Of a stretch of 33,278 nucleotides of DNA, positions 24,034-31,623 are shown one piece after another (the first letter of the stretch is position 1; every line of letters begins with the position of its first letter). A program made the position numbers and the translations under genes. The DNA lies in the NCBI GenBank assembly GCA_025464325.1, contig JAODGH010000046.1:1-33278 (forward strand), given 5' to 3'. This DNA is from Methanosarcinales archaeon (GTDB lineage: Archaea > Halobacteriota > Syntropharchaeia > Alkanophagales > Methanospirareceae). Below the pieces are notes generated by a model. It searched no databases. It worked only from the letters and a program-made list of their open reading frames with translations, and was not told the origin of the DNA.

Positions 24034-24107
24034 TGGGTCCGATGCGATTCGAACGCATGACCTTCGCCTCGTAAAGGCGACGTCATAACCAACTAGACCA
24101 CGGACCC
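24034..24107 (-). tRNA. tRNA-Val (TAC)
   Basis: Minus strand. Acceptor GGGTCCG/CGGACCC with discriminator A; anticodon loop TTTACGA with TAC at 24073-24071; T arm ATGCG-TTCGAAT-CGCAT. Near-copy of tRNA-Val(GAC) in inverted orientation. CCA is not encoded. Its 3' end touches the mpgP stop codon. Confidence 0.95.
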
Positions 24108-24132
24108 TTCTATAATCATCAAAATATTGATC

Positions 24133-24147
24133 GCTTATATATTTATC
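24133..24147. promoter_or_regulatory. TATA element between tRNA-Val(TAC) and the NAC gene
   Basis: GCTTATATATTTATC is centred about 32 bp from both the tRNA 5' end (leftwards) and the NAC ATG (rightwards). It can be read as a TATA box on either strand. The predicted NAC leader is only a few nucleotides long. Confidence 0.45.
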
Positions 24148-24170
24148 ACATCTCTTATTTTTAAGATAAG

Positions 24171-24512
24171 ATGCGAGGAGGATTCCGGAAAGGAATAAAC
24201 CCTAAGAAGTTGAATCAGATGATGAAGCAGACGGGTATAAACGTAGAAGAGCTGAACGACGTCAGGGAAGTGATAATACGAACGGCAGATACCGAGCTGA
24301 TATTCACGGAACCCACAGTTACGATTATGGAAGTCCCGGGCACACGGATGTATCAGATAACGGGCACACCGGAGGAGCGTGTCCCTATATCGGACGAGGA
24401 CGTGAAGCTGGTGATGGAGAAGGCGGGCTGTAGTGAAGAGGCAGCGAGAACGGCACTGGAGGCGGCAAACGGTGATCTGGCGGAGGCTATCTCTAAGCTC
24501 TGTGAGGAATGA
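24171..24512 (+). CDS. nac: Nascent polypeptide-associated complex alpha homologue (archaeal NAC)
   Basis: Ribosome-associated homodimeric chaperone that contacts emerging chains. 113 aa. An N-terminal basic part (GGFRKGINPKKLNQMMKQ) leads to the NAC domain, about residues 33-75, with the typical VIIRTADTELIFTEPTVTIM. A short linker leads to the UBA domain (~77-113, DVKLVMEKAGCSEEAARTAL and EAANGDLAEAISKL). The ATG is followed, not preceded, by AGGAGG; with the close TATA box this suggests leaderless initiation. The stop overlaps the NAD kinase start by 4 nt. Confidence 0.95.
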   Translation: MRGGFRKGINPKKLNQMMKQTGINVEELNDVREVIIRTADTELIFTEPTVTIMEVPGTRMYQITGTPEERVPISDEDVKLVMEKAGCSEEAARTALEAANGDLAEAISKLCEE

Positions 24513-25342
24513 AGATCCTACCCGAGAGAATAGGGGTCGTATGCAGAGGTAAATCGAAAGATATAGCAGTATTGAGGGAGCTGATCGAGGGTATTGATAC
24601 CGATGATCTCGATGTTACAATCGATGCAGATTCAGCCAGAAAGATCGGACTGACAGGGCAGAAGATAGAGGATATGGATGTGGATTTACTGGTCTGTGTC
24701 GGTGGTGACGGCACCATACTGCGTACCCTGCATTATTTAAAGCGACCCATACCTGTCCTGGGTGTTAATACCGGTCTGGTTGGCTTTTTAGCACGGATCC
24801 AGCCAGAGAACGCCGTAACACAATTGAGAAAGCTCGTAGCCGATGGTTTCGAGGTGGACAGTCGAGAGCGGCTCTCTGTTCGTGTGATGGAAGAGAAGAT
24901 GCCATACGCTATGAATGAAGCGGTAGTGATAACCTCCCGACCCGGTAAGATGCTACATTTTGCGATATTCGTGGATGGAGAAGAGCTGGAAGAGCTGAGA
25001 GCCGATGGTGTGGTCTTCGCAACGCCGACCGGCAGCACAGCGTACGCAATGAGTGCGGGCGGACCAATTGTCGACCCGAAAGTGAATGCAACGATAATAG
25101 TACCAATTGCACCCTTCAAACTCTCGGCGAGACCCACTGTCGTGGAAATAAATAGCGAGATAGCACTGGAACTACGTGGAACGAAGGATGCGGAACTGGT
25201 CATAGACGGTCAGTTTTACAGAAAACTGAAGAGGGAGGAGGAGATGAGGATAACGAAAGGTGAGCCTGCGCTATTCGTAAAACTACCGGACCGATACTTC
25301 TCCAGGCTGCAGGACAAGTTGCGAAGTGGAAAAGACATATAA
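24509..25342 (+). CDS. nadK: NAD kinase (ATP/polyphosphate-NAD kinase)
   Basis: Phosphorylates NAD to NADP. 277 aa. The catalytic GGDG is at residues 65-68 (LVCVGGDGTILRTL). AMNEAVV (~134) and the glycine-rich FATPTGSTAYAMSAGGPIVD (~171-190) form the NAD site. LVIDGQFYRKL near the end is the conserved C-terminal strand. The start MKILPERIGVV overlaps the NAC stop as ATGA, so it is translated from the same message. It is followed after 42 nt by the PRC-barrel gene, which has its own AAGGAGGG. Confidence 0.94.
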   Translation: MKILPERIGVVCRGKSKDIAVLRELIEGIDTDDLDVTIDADSARKIGLTGQKIEDMDVDLLVCVGGDGTILRTLHYLKRPIPVLGVNTGLVGFLARIQPENAVTQLRKLVADGFEVDSRERLSVRVMEEKMPYAMNEAVVITSRPGKMLHFAIFVDGEELEELRADGVVFATPTGSTAYAMSAGGPIVDPKVNATIIVPIAPFKLSARPTVVEINSEIALELRGTKDAELVIDGQFYRKLKREEEMRITKGEPALFVKLPDRYFSRLQDKLRSGKDI

Positions 25343-25384
25343 AGACATAATTAGTATAATTATGGTAAGGAGGGCTAAAGAGCG

Positions 25385-25648
25385 ATGGAAAAAGAGAGGA
25401 TGTTTGCGCTGAACCTCAGTTTTAAGGAGGTTATGGATTCTGAAGGTCGAGAGCTGGGCGTTTTGCATAATATTGTTATAGATGCCAGGACGGGAATTCT
25501 GACAGAGCTTGTGGTAAAGCCGGCATCGGACCTTGATACAAGCGGGTTTAAGAAGGAGAACGATTACATATTCTTACCGTTCGATGCCGTCAAGTCTGTG
25601 CGGGACGTGATAGTGCTGGATAGTGAGCGAATAAGACCACGGGCGTGA
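25385..25648 (+). CDS. PRC-barrel domain protein
   Basis: 87-aa single PRC-barrel domain: SEGRELGVLHNIVIDARTG (about residues 19-37), ILTELVVKPASD, FLPFDAVKSVRDVIVLDSER. Stand-alone archaeal PRC-barrel proteins are widespread, and some have been linked to cell division (CdpB-type), while others relate to RNA processing (RimM-like). This gene cannot be assigned to a role from sequence alone. It follows nadK on the same strand with a strong AAGGAGGG about 13 nt ahead. Its last nine bases, stop codon included, overlap the 3' end of the convergent tRNA-Arg gene (25640-25648). The C-terminus RIRPRA is therefore encoded partly by tRNA antisense sequence. Confidence 0.85.
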   Translation: MEKERMFALNLSFKEVMDSEGRELGVLHNIVIDARTGILTELVVKPASDLDTSGFKKENDYIFLPFDAVKSVRDVIVLDSERIRPRA

Positions 25649-25714
25649 CGGGATTCGAACCCGCGATTTGCAGCTTAGGAGGCTGCCGCCGTATCCTGAC
25701 TAGGCCACACGCCC
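25640..25714 (-). tRNA. tRNA-Arg (CCT)
   Basis: Minus strand. Acceptor GGGCGTG/CACGCCC with discriminator G; anticodon arm GCAGC-CTCCTAA-GCTGC with CCT at 25679-25677; T arm GCGGG-TTCGAAT-CCCGT. No intron, no encoded CCA. The last bases overlap the end of the PRC-barrel gene. Confidence 0.94.
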
Positions 25715-25770
25715 CTGCATTATTGTAGATAGTTTTATTCTTAGTAAACTTTTTCGTTTAATATGTTATC

Positions 25771-27111
25771 ATGGCTTCATTGCAGCAAGAGGTGAGGCGA
25801 GCAGCGGAAGTAATAAAGAAGCATGGATATGCCAGGGTGGTATCACACTATGATGCAGATGGTATAACTGCTGCGGGTATTCTTTGCAGTGCTCTTATCC
25901 GTCTGGGGATGCAGTTCCATACGACGATAGTAAACAAGCTTGACAGAGCGTCCATAGCCGGGCTGGACGAAGAACTGGTTATCATAGCGGATATGGGTAC
26001 GGCTCAGATGGACCTGATCACCGAGTTCCTGGGCGATACGGACGTCGTGATCTTAGATCATCATACCGCATCCTCATTTGACTGCCCCGAATCATCCGTT
26101 CTTATCAATCCGAATCGTTTCTCAAGTAATGGCGAACTCTGTGCTGCGGGTATTTCTTATCTCGTTGCGAGGGTTCTGGGTGCAGAGGATAATGAAACCG
26201 GTAACGTGGATCTTGCGGGACTTGCTATTGCGGGTACCATGGGTGACAAACTCCCGCTGGATACGGGTATAAACAAACTCATCCTTGAAGAAGCAATAAA
26301 TGAGGGTGTTATCGAGCAACGGAGAGGGTTGAAGCTGGGTGATGGCAGGATCCGTGATTTGATCCTGTATGCTACAGATCCATATATCCCACTTGTGGGT
26401 AAAGCGGACCAGGTGGACGCATTTCTGGCGAGGCTCGGTATAGATGGTGAGCGTAGAGCGAGAGACCTGGATGATGAAGAGCTCAACCGATTGTGCTCTG
26501 CATTATTAGCCATTGCGAACGAGGCAAACACGTACCTGAGCGAAGAGGCACTGGTGGGAACAATATATACATTCAATTATGAAGTGATACCAGATGCGCT
26601 GGATTTCATGCGTATGGTGGATGCATGTGGCAGGTTTGGTAAAGGCGGCATAGGGATAGGGCTCTGTCTGCGCGAAACGGGTCTGGTGGAAGAGGCGAGG
26701 ACGCTGTACATGAAGTTCCAGGACAAACTCGTATCTGAGCTGAAACGGTTAGAAACGGCGAAAGGGGCAGGCATAAAAGAACTTTCGAACATATGCTACC
26801 TGTATGTGCAGGAGAAGGGCATAACTGGCGTTCTGGCTGGTATCGTTGCAGAATACGTGCGTACGGACAAGCCAGTAGTTGTTTTGAACCGTAAGAACAG
26901 AGATGTCAAGATATCAGCGCGATGCAGTAAGAAACTGCTAAAGGAGAAGGGAATAGACCTCGCGGAAGCTCTGGAACACGCAGCAAAGGAGTTGGGTGGT
27001 TATGGTGGTGGGCACCCCATAGCGTCCGGTGCGTCCATACCGGAAGGCAATGAAGAACGGTTCCTGGCTGCTGTTGATCGGATAATAGGGGAGCAAATAC
27101 GGTTAAAATGA
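25771..27111 (+). CDS. DHH-family phosphoesterase, archaeal RecJ/GAN-like single-strand nuclease
   Basis: DHH/DHHA1 protein of 446 aa, of the archaeal group whose best-studied member (GAN) is a 5'-3' exonuclease associated with the replisome GINS-MCM complex and related to Cdc45. Motif I SHYDADGITAAG (D28, D30), motif II IADMGTA (D74), motif III LDHHTAS (D96-H98), a later AIAGTMGDKL (motif IV Asp ~159), and the C-terminal DHHA1 glycine box LGGYGGGHPIASGASI (~410-425). All catalytic residues are kept, so an active nuclease rather than a Cdc45-like inactive form is expected. No ribosome site precedes the ATG, which suggests a leaderless message. Idi/GGPP synthase follows after 16 nt. Confidence 0.88.
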   Translation: MASLQQEVRRAAEVIKKHGYARVVSHYDADGITAAGILCSALIRLGMQFHTTIVNKLDRASIAGLDEELVIIADMGTAQMDLITEFLGDTDVVILDHHTASSFDCPESSVLINPNRFSSNGELCAAGISYLVARVLGAEDNETGNVDLAGLAIAGTMGDKLPLDTGINKLILEEAINEGVIEQRRGLKLGDGRIRDLILYATDPYIPLVGKADQVDAFLARLGIDGERRARDLDDEELNRLCSALLAIANEANTYLSEEALVGTIYTFNYEVIPDALDFMRMVDACGRFGKGGIGIGLCLRETGLVEEARTLYMKFQDKLVSELKRLETAKGAGIKELSNICYLYVQEKGITGVLAGIVAEYVRTDKPVVVLNRKNRDVKISARCSKKLLKEKGIDLAEALEHAAKELGGYGGGHPIASGASIPEGNEERFLAAVDRIIGEQIRLK

Positions 27112-27127
27112 GACGGGGTGTGGATGA

Positions 27128-28192
27128 ATGGATATAAACGCAGTAATAGCTTCGTATCGTGCAAAGATAAACCGGCATCTGGAATCGTTCCTGGCAAATA
27201 AGGTTGAGGAAGCTGCCCGGATATCGCCATATGTGAGAGATCTGGTGGCGAATGCAAAGGAGTATACATTACGAGGAGGCAAGAGGCTCAGACCTATCTT
27301 CTTCATTTATGGCTATAAGTGCTTATCCGCGGGTAACGAGGAAGCGATTATAGAGGCTGCTATCAGCATTGAACTGATGCAGAGCTATCTATTGATCCAT
27401 GATGACATAATGGACGAGGATGAACTGCGAAGAGGTAAGCCAACATTTCACGCGCTCTATAAGGAGATCTGCGAACGCGAATTTGGGCACGCAAAATCGG
27501 ACCGATTCGGTGAGAATATGGCAATAATCACCGGTGATCTGCTGGAGTCATACGGTGAGGAGGTACTGGCAAGTGCGGATTTCGATGCGCAATATGTCAG
27601 AAAGGCACTGTGCAAGTACTTGCAGGTGGTGAGGAATGTGGGATACGGACAGATACTGGACGTACTGTCAGAACGCAGGGGGCATATAACAACTGACGAT
27701 GTCCTGAGGATACACAAACTGAAGACGGCGAGCTATACGATAGAGGGACCACTTCAGATCGGAGCTATCCTTGGTGGTGCAGAAGAGGAGGATCTCGATG
27801 TTATGCGAGATTATGGTATACCACTGGGCATAGCATTCCAGATACAGGACGATATACTGGGCATGTTTGGTGATAAGAATAAGATAGGTAAGCCTGTTGG
27901 CTCTGACATACGAGAAGGCAAGAAGACACTGCTGATACTGTATGCACTGGAGCACAGTAACGCCGATGAGCGGCGATTCATACAGAAGAAATTAGGTAAC
28001 AGGCTCACGGAGGATGAGATGCAGATGATCCGGGACATAGTGATAAGAACGGGCTCGCTCGATTATTCCATCGGTCTGGTAAATGCCAATATAGAGAAGG
28101 CGAAAAGAGCAATGGAGAACTCGAAATTCCGTACAGAAGCGAAGGAATTCCTCATAAAAATCTGCGATTTCATAGCCAGGCGCGAGTATTGA
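27128..28192 (+). CDS. idsA: Polyprenyl diphosphate synthase, probably geranylgeranyl/farnesyl type
   Basis: Trans-prenyltransferase that builds the C15/C20 diphosphate used for archaeal ether lipids. 354 aa. GGKRLRPIFF (50-59), first aspartate-rich motif DDIMDED (92-98) followed by RRGKPTFH, and second motif QIQDDILGMFGD with aspartates at about 241-242. The residue five before the first DD is Tyr87; an aromatic here usually limits chain length to C15-C20, supporting GGPP or FPP rather than a long product. GGGGTGTGG precedes the ATG. It lies 16 nt after the RecJ-like gene and ends three bases before convergent RNase Z. Confidence 0.92.
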   Translation: MDINAVIASYRAKINRHLESFLANKVEEAARISPYVRDLVANAKEYTLRGGKRLRPIFFIYGYKCLSAGNEEAIIEAAISIELMQSYLLIHDDIMDEDELRRGKPTFHALYKEICEREFGHAKSDRFGENMAIITGDLLESYGEEVLASADFDAQYVRKALCKYLQVVRNVGYGQILDVLSERRGHITTDDVLRIHKLKTASYTIEGPLQIGAILGGAEEEDLDVMRDYGIPLGIAFQIQDDILGMFGDKNKIGKPVGSDIREGKKTLLILYALEHSNADERRFIQKKLGNRLTEDEMQMIRDIVIRTGSLDYSIGLVNANIEKAKRAMENSKFRTEAKEFLIKICDFIARREY

Positions 28193-28195
28193 TCG

Positions 28196-29116
28196 TTATT
28201 TGTCACGGTATCGGACTTCAACGGTCATAAGCTCTTTTGCCACTTCCACGTTATCAAATACTTGTTTCGCCTCAGCTTCCAGCTTAGATGCGCTCTCGAG
28301 ATCAGAATATCGCGCGCTTATGTGCGTGAGTATCAGTTTCCGCACACCTGCTTGCTTCGCCACTTCCGCGGCTTCCCGTGCCGTTGAATGCATGTAGTCT
28401 ATTGCATACTGCTTCGCTTCCTCTGCCATCGAGCCATCATGTATCAGCAGGTCGGCATCTCTACTCGCCTCCACCACGCTCGCACAGGGTCTTGTATCGC
28501 CGGTATAGACGATCTTCCGTCCGGGTCTCGGTGGACCCAGTACCTGGTCCGGTCTGATCTCGCGTCCGTTAACGGTGACAGTATGCCCTGATTGCAACCT
28601 TGAGAATAGAGGACCGGGTTTTATACCGAGTTCTATCGCCCTATCTCGATTGAACCGTCCGGGTCGCATATCCTCTTCCAGGACATAACCTATGCTCGTG
28701 ATGTTATGCTCGGTTTTTATCGCCCTGATACTGTACTTATCCCGCCTGACCACAGCACCAGGTTTCAATTCTATCGCCTTCACTTCGAATCCTTTACCAA
28801 CATAACCGAGAGCCAGGAGATGGTACAGGAATTTATCCACATTACGCGGTCCAAATATTTCTAACGGCTCTTTTCGACCCTGTAATGCCATGGTCTGTAA
28901 TAGACCAGGAATACCGAGCACATGATCGGCATGGAAATGCGTGATGAAGATGGCACGTACAGCCATTCCGGTCTTTGCTCGCATCATCTGACGCTGGGTA
29001 CCCTCACCACAGTCGAAGAGCATAAGCTCACCCTCCCGGTTCACCGCTATTGCCGGTGGATTCCTGTTCGGTGTGGGCGTTGAACCGCCAGTACCGAGGA
29101 AAGTTATGCGCAGCAT
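28196..29116 (-). CDS. rnz: Ribonuclease Z (tRNA 3' endonuclease)
   Basis: Removes 3' trailers from pre-tRNAs, needed here because tRNA genes lack CCA. Metallo-beta-lactamase fold of about 306 aa. LRITFLGTGGSTPTPNRNPP is the family start; zinc motif THFHADHVLG (H60, H62, D64, H65), further ligands in IKTEHNITS, IVYTGDTRPC and ILTHISARYS. The exosite/flexible-arm segment includes GIKPGPLFSRLQSG and GPPRPGRKI. The frame continues upstream to 29185, but the extra 23 residues (rich in Tyr/Phe/His) do not belong to the family, so I start at the methionine of MLRITF. It is convergent with idsA. Confidence 0.92.
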   Translation of the reverse strand: MLRITFLGTGGSTPTPNRNPPAIAVNREGELMLFDCGEGTQRQMMRAKTGMAVRAIFITHFHADHVLGIPGLLQTMALQGRKEPLEIFGPRNVDKFLYHLLALGYVGKGFEVKAIELKPGAVVRRDKYSIRAIKTEHNITSIGYVLEEDMRPGRFNRDRAIELGIKPGPLFSRLQSGHTVTVNGREIRPDQVLGPPRPGRKIVYTGDTRPCASVVEASRDADLLIHDGSMAEEAKQYAIDYMHSTAREAAEVAKQAGVRKLILTHISARYSDLESASKLEAEAKQVFDNVEVAKELMTVEVRYRDK

Positions 29117-29218
29117 ATCATGATAAAAATAAAACATGAGTGCTATATAATTCCAATCGATTTGGTGAGAGATCAGATCGTGCATTCGCTTCGAATGCTC
29201 TGGATTGACGTATAAGGA

Positions 29219-30697
29219 TTATGCGCAGATAATGGCGTTAGTATTGAAACACGACGTTTCCGGTTCTTTGCGTTTATTTTTGCATATCGTCATGAATTCA
29301 TGGTATGCGTCCTGATCTTCATGGTTTAATTCACAATCGTGAATTCCTGCTCTGGCAAGTTCTTCATCCGTAGCAGTTAATCTGGCGATATAGTATGCGG
29401 CTCGCACTGTTGCAGCTTTAAGTCCATTCTTTACCGCTTCCACACCCATTTCACAAAGATGCTTTGTTGCCATTCTTGCGGCACTTTTGAGCTCATCCTT
29501 CCTCGCCGCTTCCAGTCCCACTTTACCAAGATGGATTGCGGCTTGCTCTGTTAAGTTCTCAAGCTCATTCCTCGCTGCTTCCATTCCTATTTTGCCAATA
29601 GCATTTACAATTGGATCTGTTGCGTATTCAAGCTCATTCTTCACTGCTACTTCTCCTAATTTACGAAGAAGACCTGCCACCACATCTGTTGCGTCTCTAA
29701 GCTCATTCCTCACCGCTTCTACACCCATTTTACCGAGATAATTTGCGGCTTGCTCTGTTGCGTATTCAAGCTTATTATTTGCCGCATCTATTCCCACTTT
29801 ACAAAGATAGCTTGCTACATCTGTTGTGCCTTTAAGCTTGTTAACCGCAGTAGACGTACCCAATTCTCCCAAGCATGTGATGACTTCCGCAGTTGATATA
29901 TCGTCATCATTACGGATCGTCAATCTACCAGCAGAGTTTAAGGACCTGCAAAATAGATCGATGATCTCTTTCGGAGTAGCTGCATCTATTAGCCCGGTTA
30001 TCTTATCGGTTAGCGATTGTAACCCAGATCTTGCCGTCTCAGTATCATAATTTTTTATTGCACCATATACAATATCCATAACCGACAGGATCGGATTTTC
30101 TGCCGCGTTATCAGATTTGGCGAGCTTATCTTTTGTTATTTCTTTTGTCAGTTGTTTTATGATCTCTTCTGGTTTCAAAATGCTCAAAATGTTCCTCATA
30201 TACGGAAATATAATAATAAGCGTGTAAGTCCCGAGCCAGTATGCTATCGACACAAAAATAGCCATAGGGGGAGCCAGAAATGTGCCGCCCATCGCATTTA
30301 TCTGCTTCAACAGGATTAACCCATAGGACATCGATACGCAGTAAAACCCCAGAAGGAGCCACATGTCTGGATTGTGCTTGAAAATATCAATTACGCGTGG
30401 CGAATATGTAGATGCAGTAACTTGAACGGCAACCAGTGTCAGTGATACGATGATAGCGACAATCGCCGCCTGTGTCTGGACCAGAGTACTTAGCGGGTAT
30501 CTCGCACTCGTAGCCTCTGTACTAAAAAGCGATATAAGCGAGAATATAGTATACCAGATTATAATCCACACACAGAGTAGTAAAAGATAGACAAGTGAGC
30601 GTGAAACCCACGGATGGTCGGTCTTCCAGTTGTGGTATCTCCCTTTTATTTTCTCTTTTATTTTCTCTTTTATTTTCACTTCACCACCGATAACCAT
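29219..30697 (-). CDS. DUF2254-like membrane protein with seven 23-residue repeats
   Basis: 492 aa, role unknown. A basic start with a (KIKE) repeat, encoded by AAAATAAAAGAG three times, leads to four membrane segments (about 35-58, 72-95, 112-131, 142-165). The segment LVAVQVTASTYSPRVIDIF strongly recalls DUF2254 proteins. A helical linker follows, then about seven units of 23 residues (275-436) with consensus LGKxGxEAxxNxLxxATxxAA, for example LGKMGVEAVRNEL, then RDATDVVAGL; one unit has 24 residues. These should form a cytoplasmic array of short helix pairs. The C-terminal 55 residues are polar with three Cys. GGTGGTG inside the first codons could support a GTG start at codon 7. It diverges from the thioferritin gene. 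Confidence 0.75.
   Translation of the reverse strand: MVIGGEVKIKEKIKEKIKGRYHNWKTDHPWVSRSLVYLLLLCVWIIIWYTIFSLISLFSTEATSARYPLSTLVQTQAAIVAIIVSLTLVAVQVTASTYSPRVIDIFKHNPDMWLLLGFYCVSMSYGLILLKQINAMGGTFLAPPMAIFVSIAYWLGTYTLIIIFPYMRNILSILKPEEIIKQLTKEITKDKLAKSDNAAENPILSVMDIVYGAIKNYDTETARSGLQSLTDKITGLIDAATPKEIIDLFCRSLNSAGRLTIRNDDDISTAEVITCLGELGTSTAVNKLKGTTDVASYLCKVGIDAANNKLEYATEQAANYLGKMGVEAVRNELRDATDVVAGLLRKLGEVAVKNELEYATDPIVNAIGKIGMEAARNELENLTEQAAIHLGKVGLEAARKDELKSAARMATKHLCEMGVEAVKNGLKAATVRAAYYIARLTATDEELARAGIHDCELNHEDQDAYHEFMTICKNKRKEPETSCFNTNAIICA
29388..29873 (-). repeat. 69-nt-period coding repeat array inside the DUF2254-like gene
   Basis: About seven units of 69 nt (one 72 nt) encode the 23-residue protein repeat. 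At DNA level the units share runs such as AAGCTCATTC and TTGCTCTGTTG/A in + strand orientation, showing they arose by tandem duplication and have since diverged. Confidence 0.75.
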
Positions 30698-30725
30698 TTA
30701 TAAGGCTATAATTTTTAAATATAGC
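30696..30725. promoter_or_regulatory. Divergent promoter region of the thioferritin and DUF2254-like genes
   Basis: CATTTATAAGG (30695-30705) is a TATA candidate for the rightward thioferritin gene; its predicted start near 30727 leaves GGAGGTGA in the leader. The leftward strand has GCTATATTTAAAAATT (30710-30725) at a suitable distance from the ATG at 30697. Confidence 0.4.
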
Positions 30726-30754
30726 ATAAATATGAGGAGGTGAGAGAATAATAA

Positions 30755-31303
30755 ATGGCAAAAGTAACAAGAGAGATGGTTGAACGAGCGGGAATTGATG
30801 TGGATCAGCTTCTGGAATTGCTTGTAAAGAACGCTGCTGCGGAATTGACGACTTATTACTATTATACAATACTGAGAGCGAATCTAACGGGACTCGATGG
30901 TGAGACGATTAAAGAGATCGCAGAAGTAGCAAGGGTAGAAGACAGGAATCATTTTGAAGCACTTATGCCCCGTATTTACGAGCTCGGTGGTAAACTCCCG
31001 GCTGATATGAAGGAATTTCATGACATGTCTGCTTGCCCTCCTGCCAGCCTACCGCAAAACCCGACTGCGGAAGATATACTCAAAGTCCTGGTAGAGGCGG
31101 AAAGATGTGCCGTCAGGGGCTACACACAGATCTGTAATATGACTGCGGGTAAAGATCACAGAACCTATGATCTTGCTCTTGCGATATTGAACGAGGAGAT
31201 CGAACACGAATCATGGTTTTCCGAATTCCTTGGCGAGGGACCGTCCGGGCACTTCATGCGACGTGGTGAAACTTCGCCGTTCGTGTCTAAATTCCTGAAA
31301 TAG
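30755..31303 (+). CDS. Dps-like thioferritin (DPSL family)
   Basis: Ferritin-superfamily four-helix protein of 182 aa that likely forms a dodecameric cage for iron/peroxide detoxification. Probable di-iron ligands: E30 (NAAAELTTYYYY), E62 and H66 (ARVEDRNHFEAL), E115 (VEAERC), and E148/H151 (NEEIEHESW). Two cysteines, C94 (MSACPPASLP) and C118 (AERCAVRGY), match the thiol pair near the ferroxidase centre that distinguishes DPSL proteins (for example Sulfolobus and Pyrococcus) from classical Dps. GGAGGTGA lies about 11 nt before the ATG. A cytochrome-b5-like and a ZIP gene follow on the same strand, consistent with iron/redox defence in an anaerobe. Confidence 0.82.
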   Translation: MAKVTREMVERAGIDVDQLLELLVKNAAAELTTYYYYTILRANLTGLDGETIKEIAEVARVEDRNHFEALMPRIYELGGKLPADMKEFHDMSACPPASLPQNPTAEDILKVLVEAERCAVRGYTQICNMTAGKDHRTYDLALAILNEEIEHESWFSEFLGEGPSGHFMRRGETSPFVSKFLK

Positions 31304-31374
31304 TAAGGGTTTGATCGAACTAACCACCTTTACTATTATTATTTTTAAGTGATTAATTTACTATTAAACGCGAG

Positions 31375-31611
31375 ATGAGGTACTTTTCGCTGGAGGAATT
31401 GAGGAACTACGACGGTGTAGATGGTAAACCCGCATACATAGGTTACAAAGGTGCTGTCTATGACGTCTCTGGCAGTTTCCTGTGGAGTAACGGTAAACAT
31501 CAGGCACTGCACAGGGCGGGGTTTGACCTGACCGAAGAGTTAAAGAGTGCGCCGCATGGTGAAGAGTTCATAATGCGGTTCCCGGTTGTTGGTCGCTTAA
31601 GTGATAAATAA
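31375..31611 (+). CDS. Cytochrome b5-like heme-binding protein
   Basis: 78-aa stand-alone domain of the cytochrome b5-like heme/steroid-binding family found in anaerobic bacteria and archaea. MRYFSLEELRNYDG, PAYIGYKGAVYDVSGS and LWSNGKHQALHRAGFDLTEE then LKSAPHGEEF are the family's three blocks. Candidate axial heme ligands are His46 (LHRAG) and His61 (APHGEE). No signal peptide or membrane segment, so it is cytosolic. It lies about 70 nt after the thioferritin gene, behind an AT-rich stretch (TTTTTAAGTG) that might hold a promoter, and 12 nt before the ZIP transporter gene, so the latter pair is likely co-transcribed. Redox partner unknown. Confidence 0.85.
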   Translation: MRYFSLEELRNYDGVDGKPAYIGYKGAVYDVSGSFLWSNGKHQALHRAGFDLTEELKSAPHGEEFIMRFPVVGRLSDK

Positions 31612-31623
31612 TGACAAATAGAG

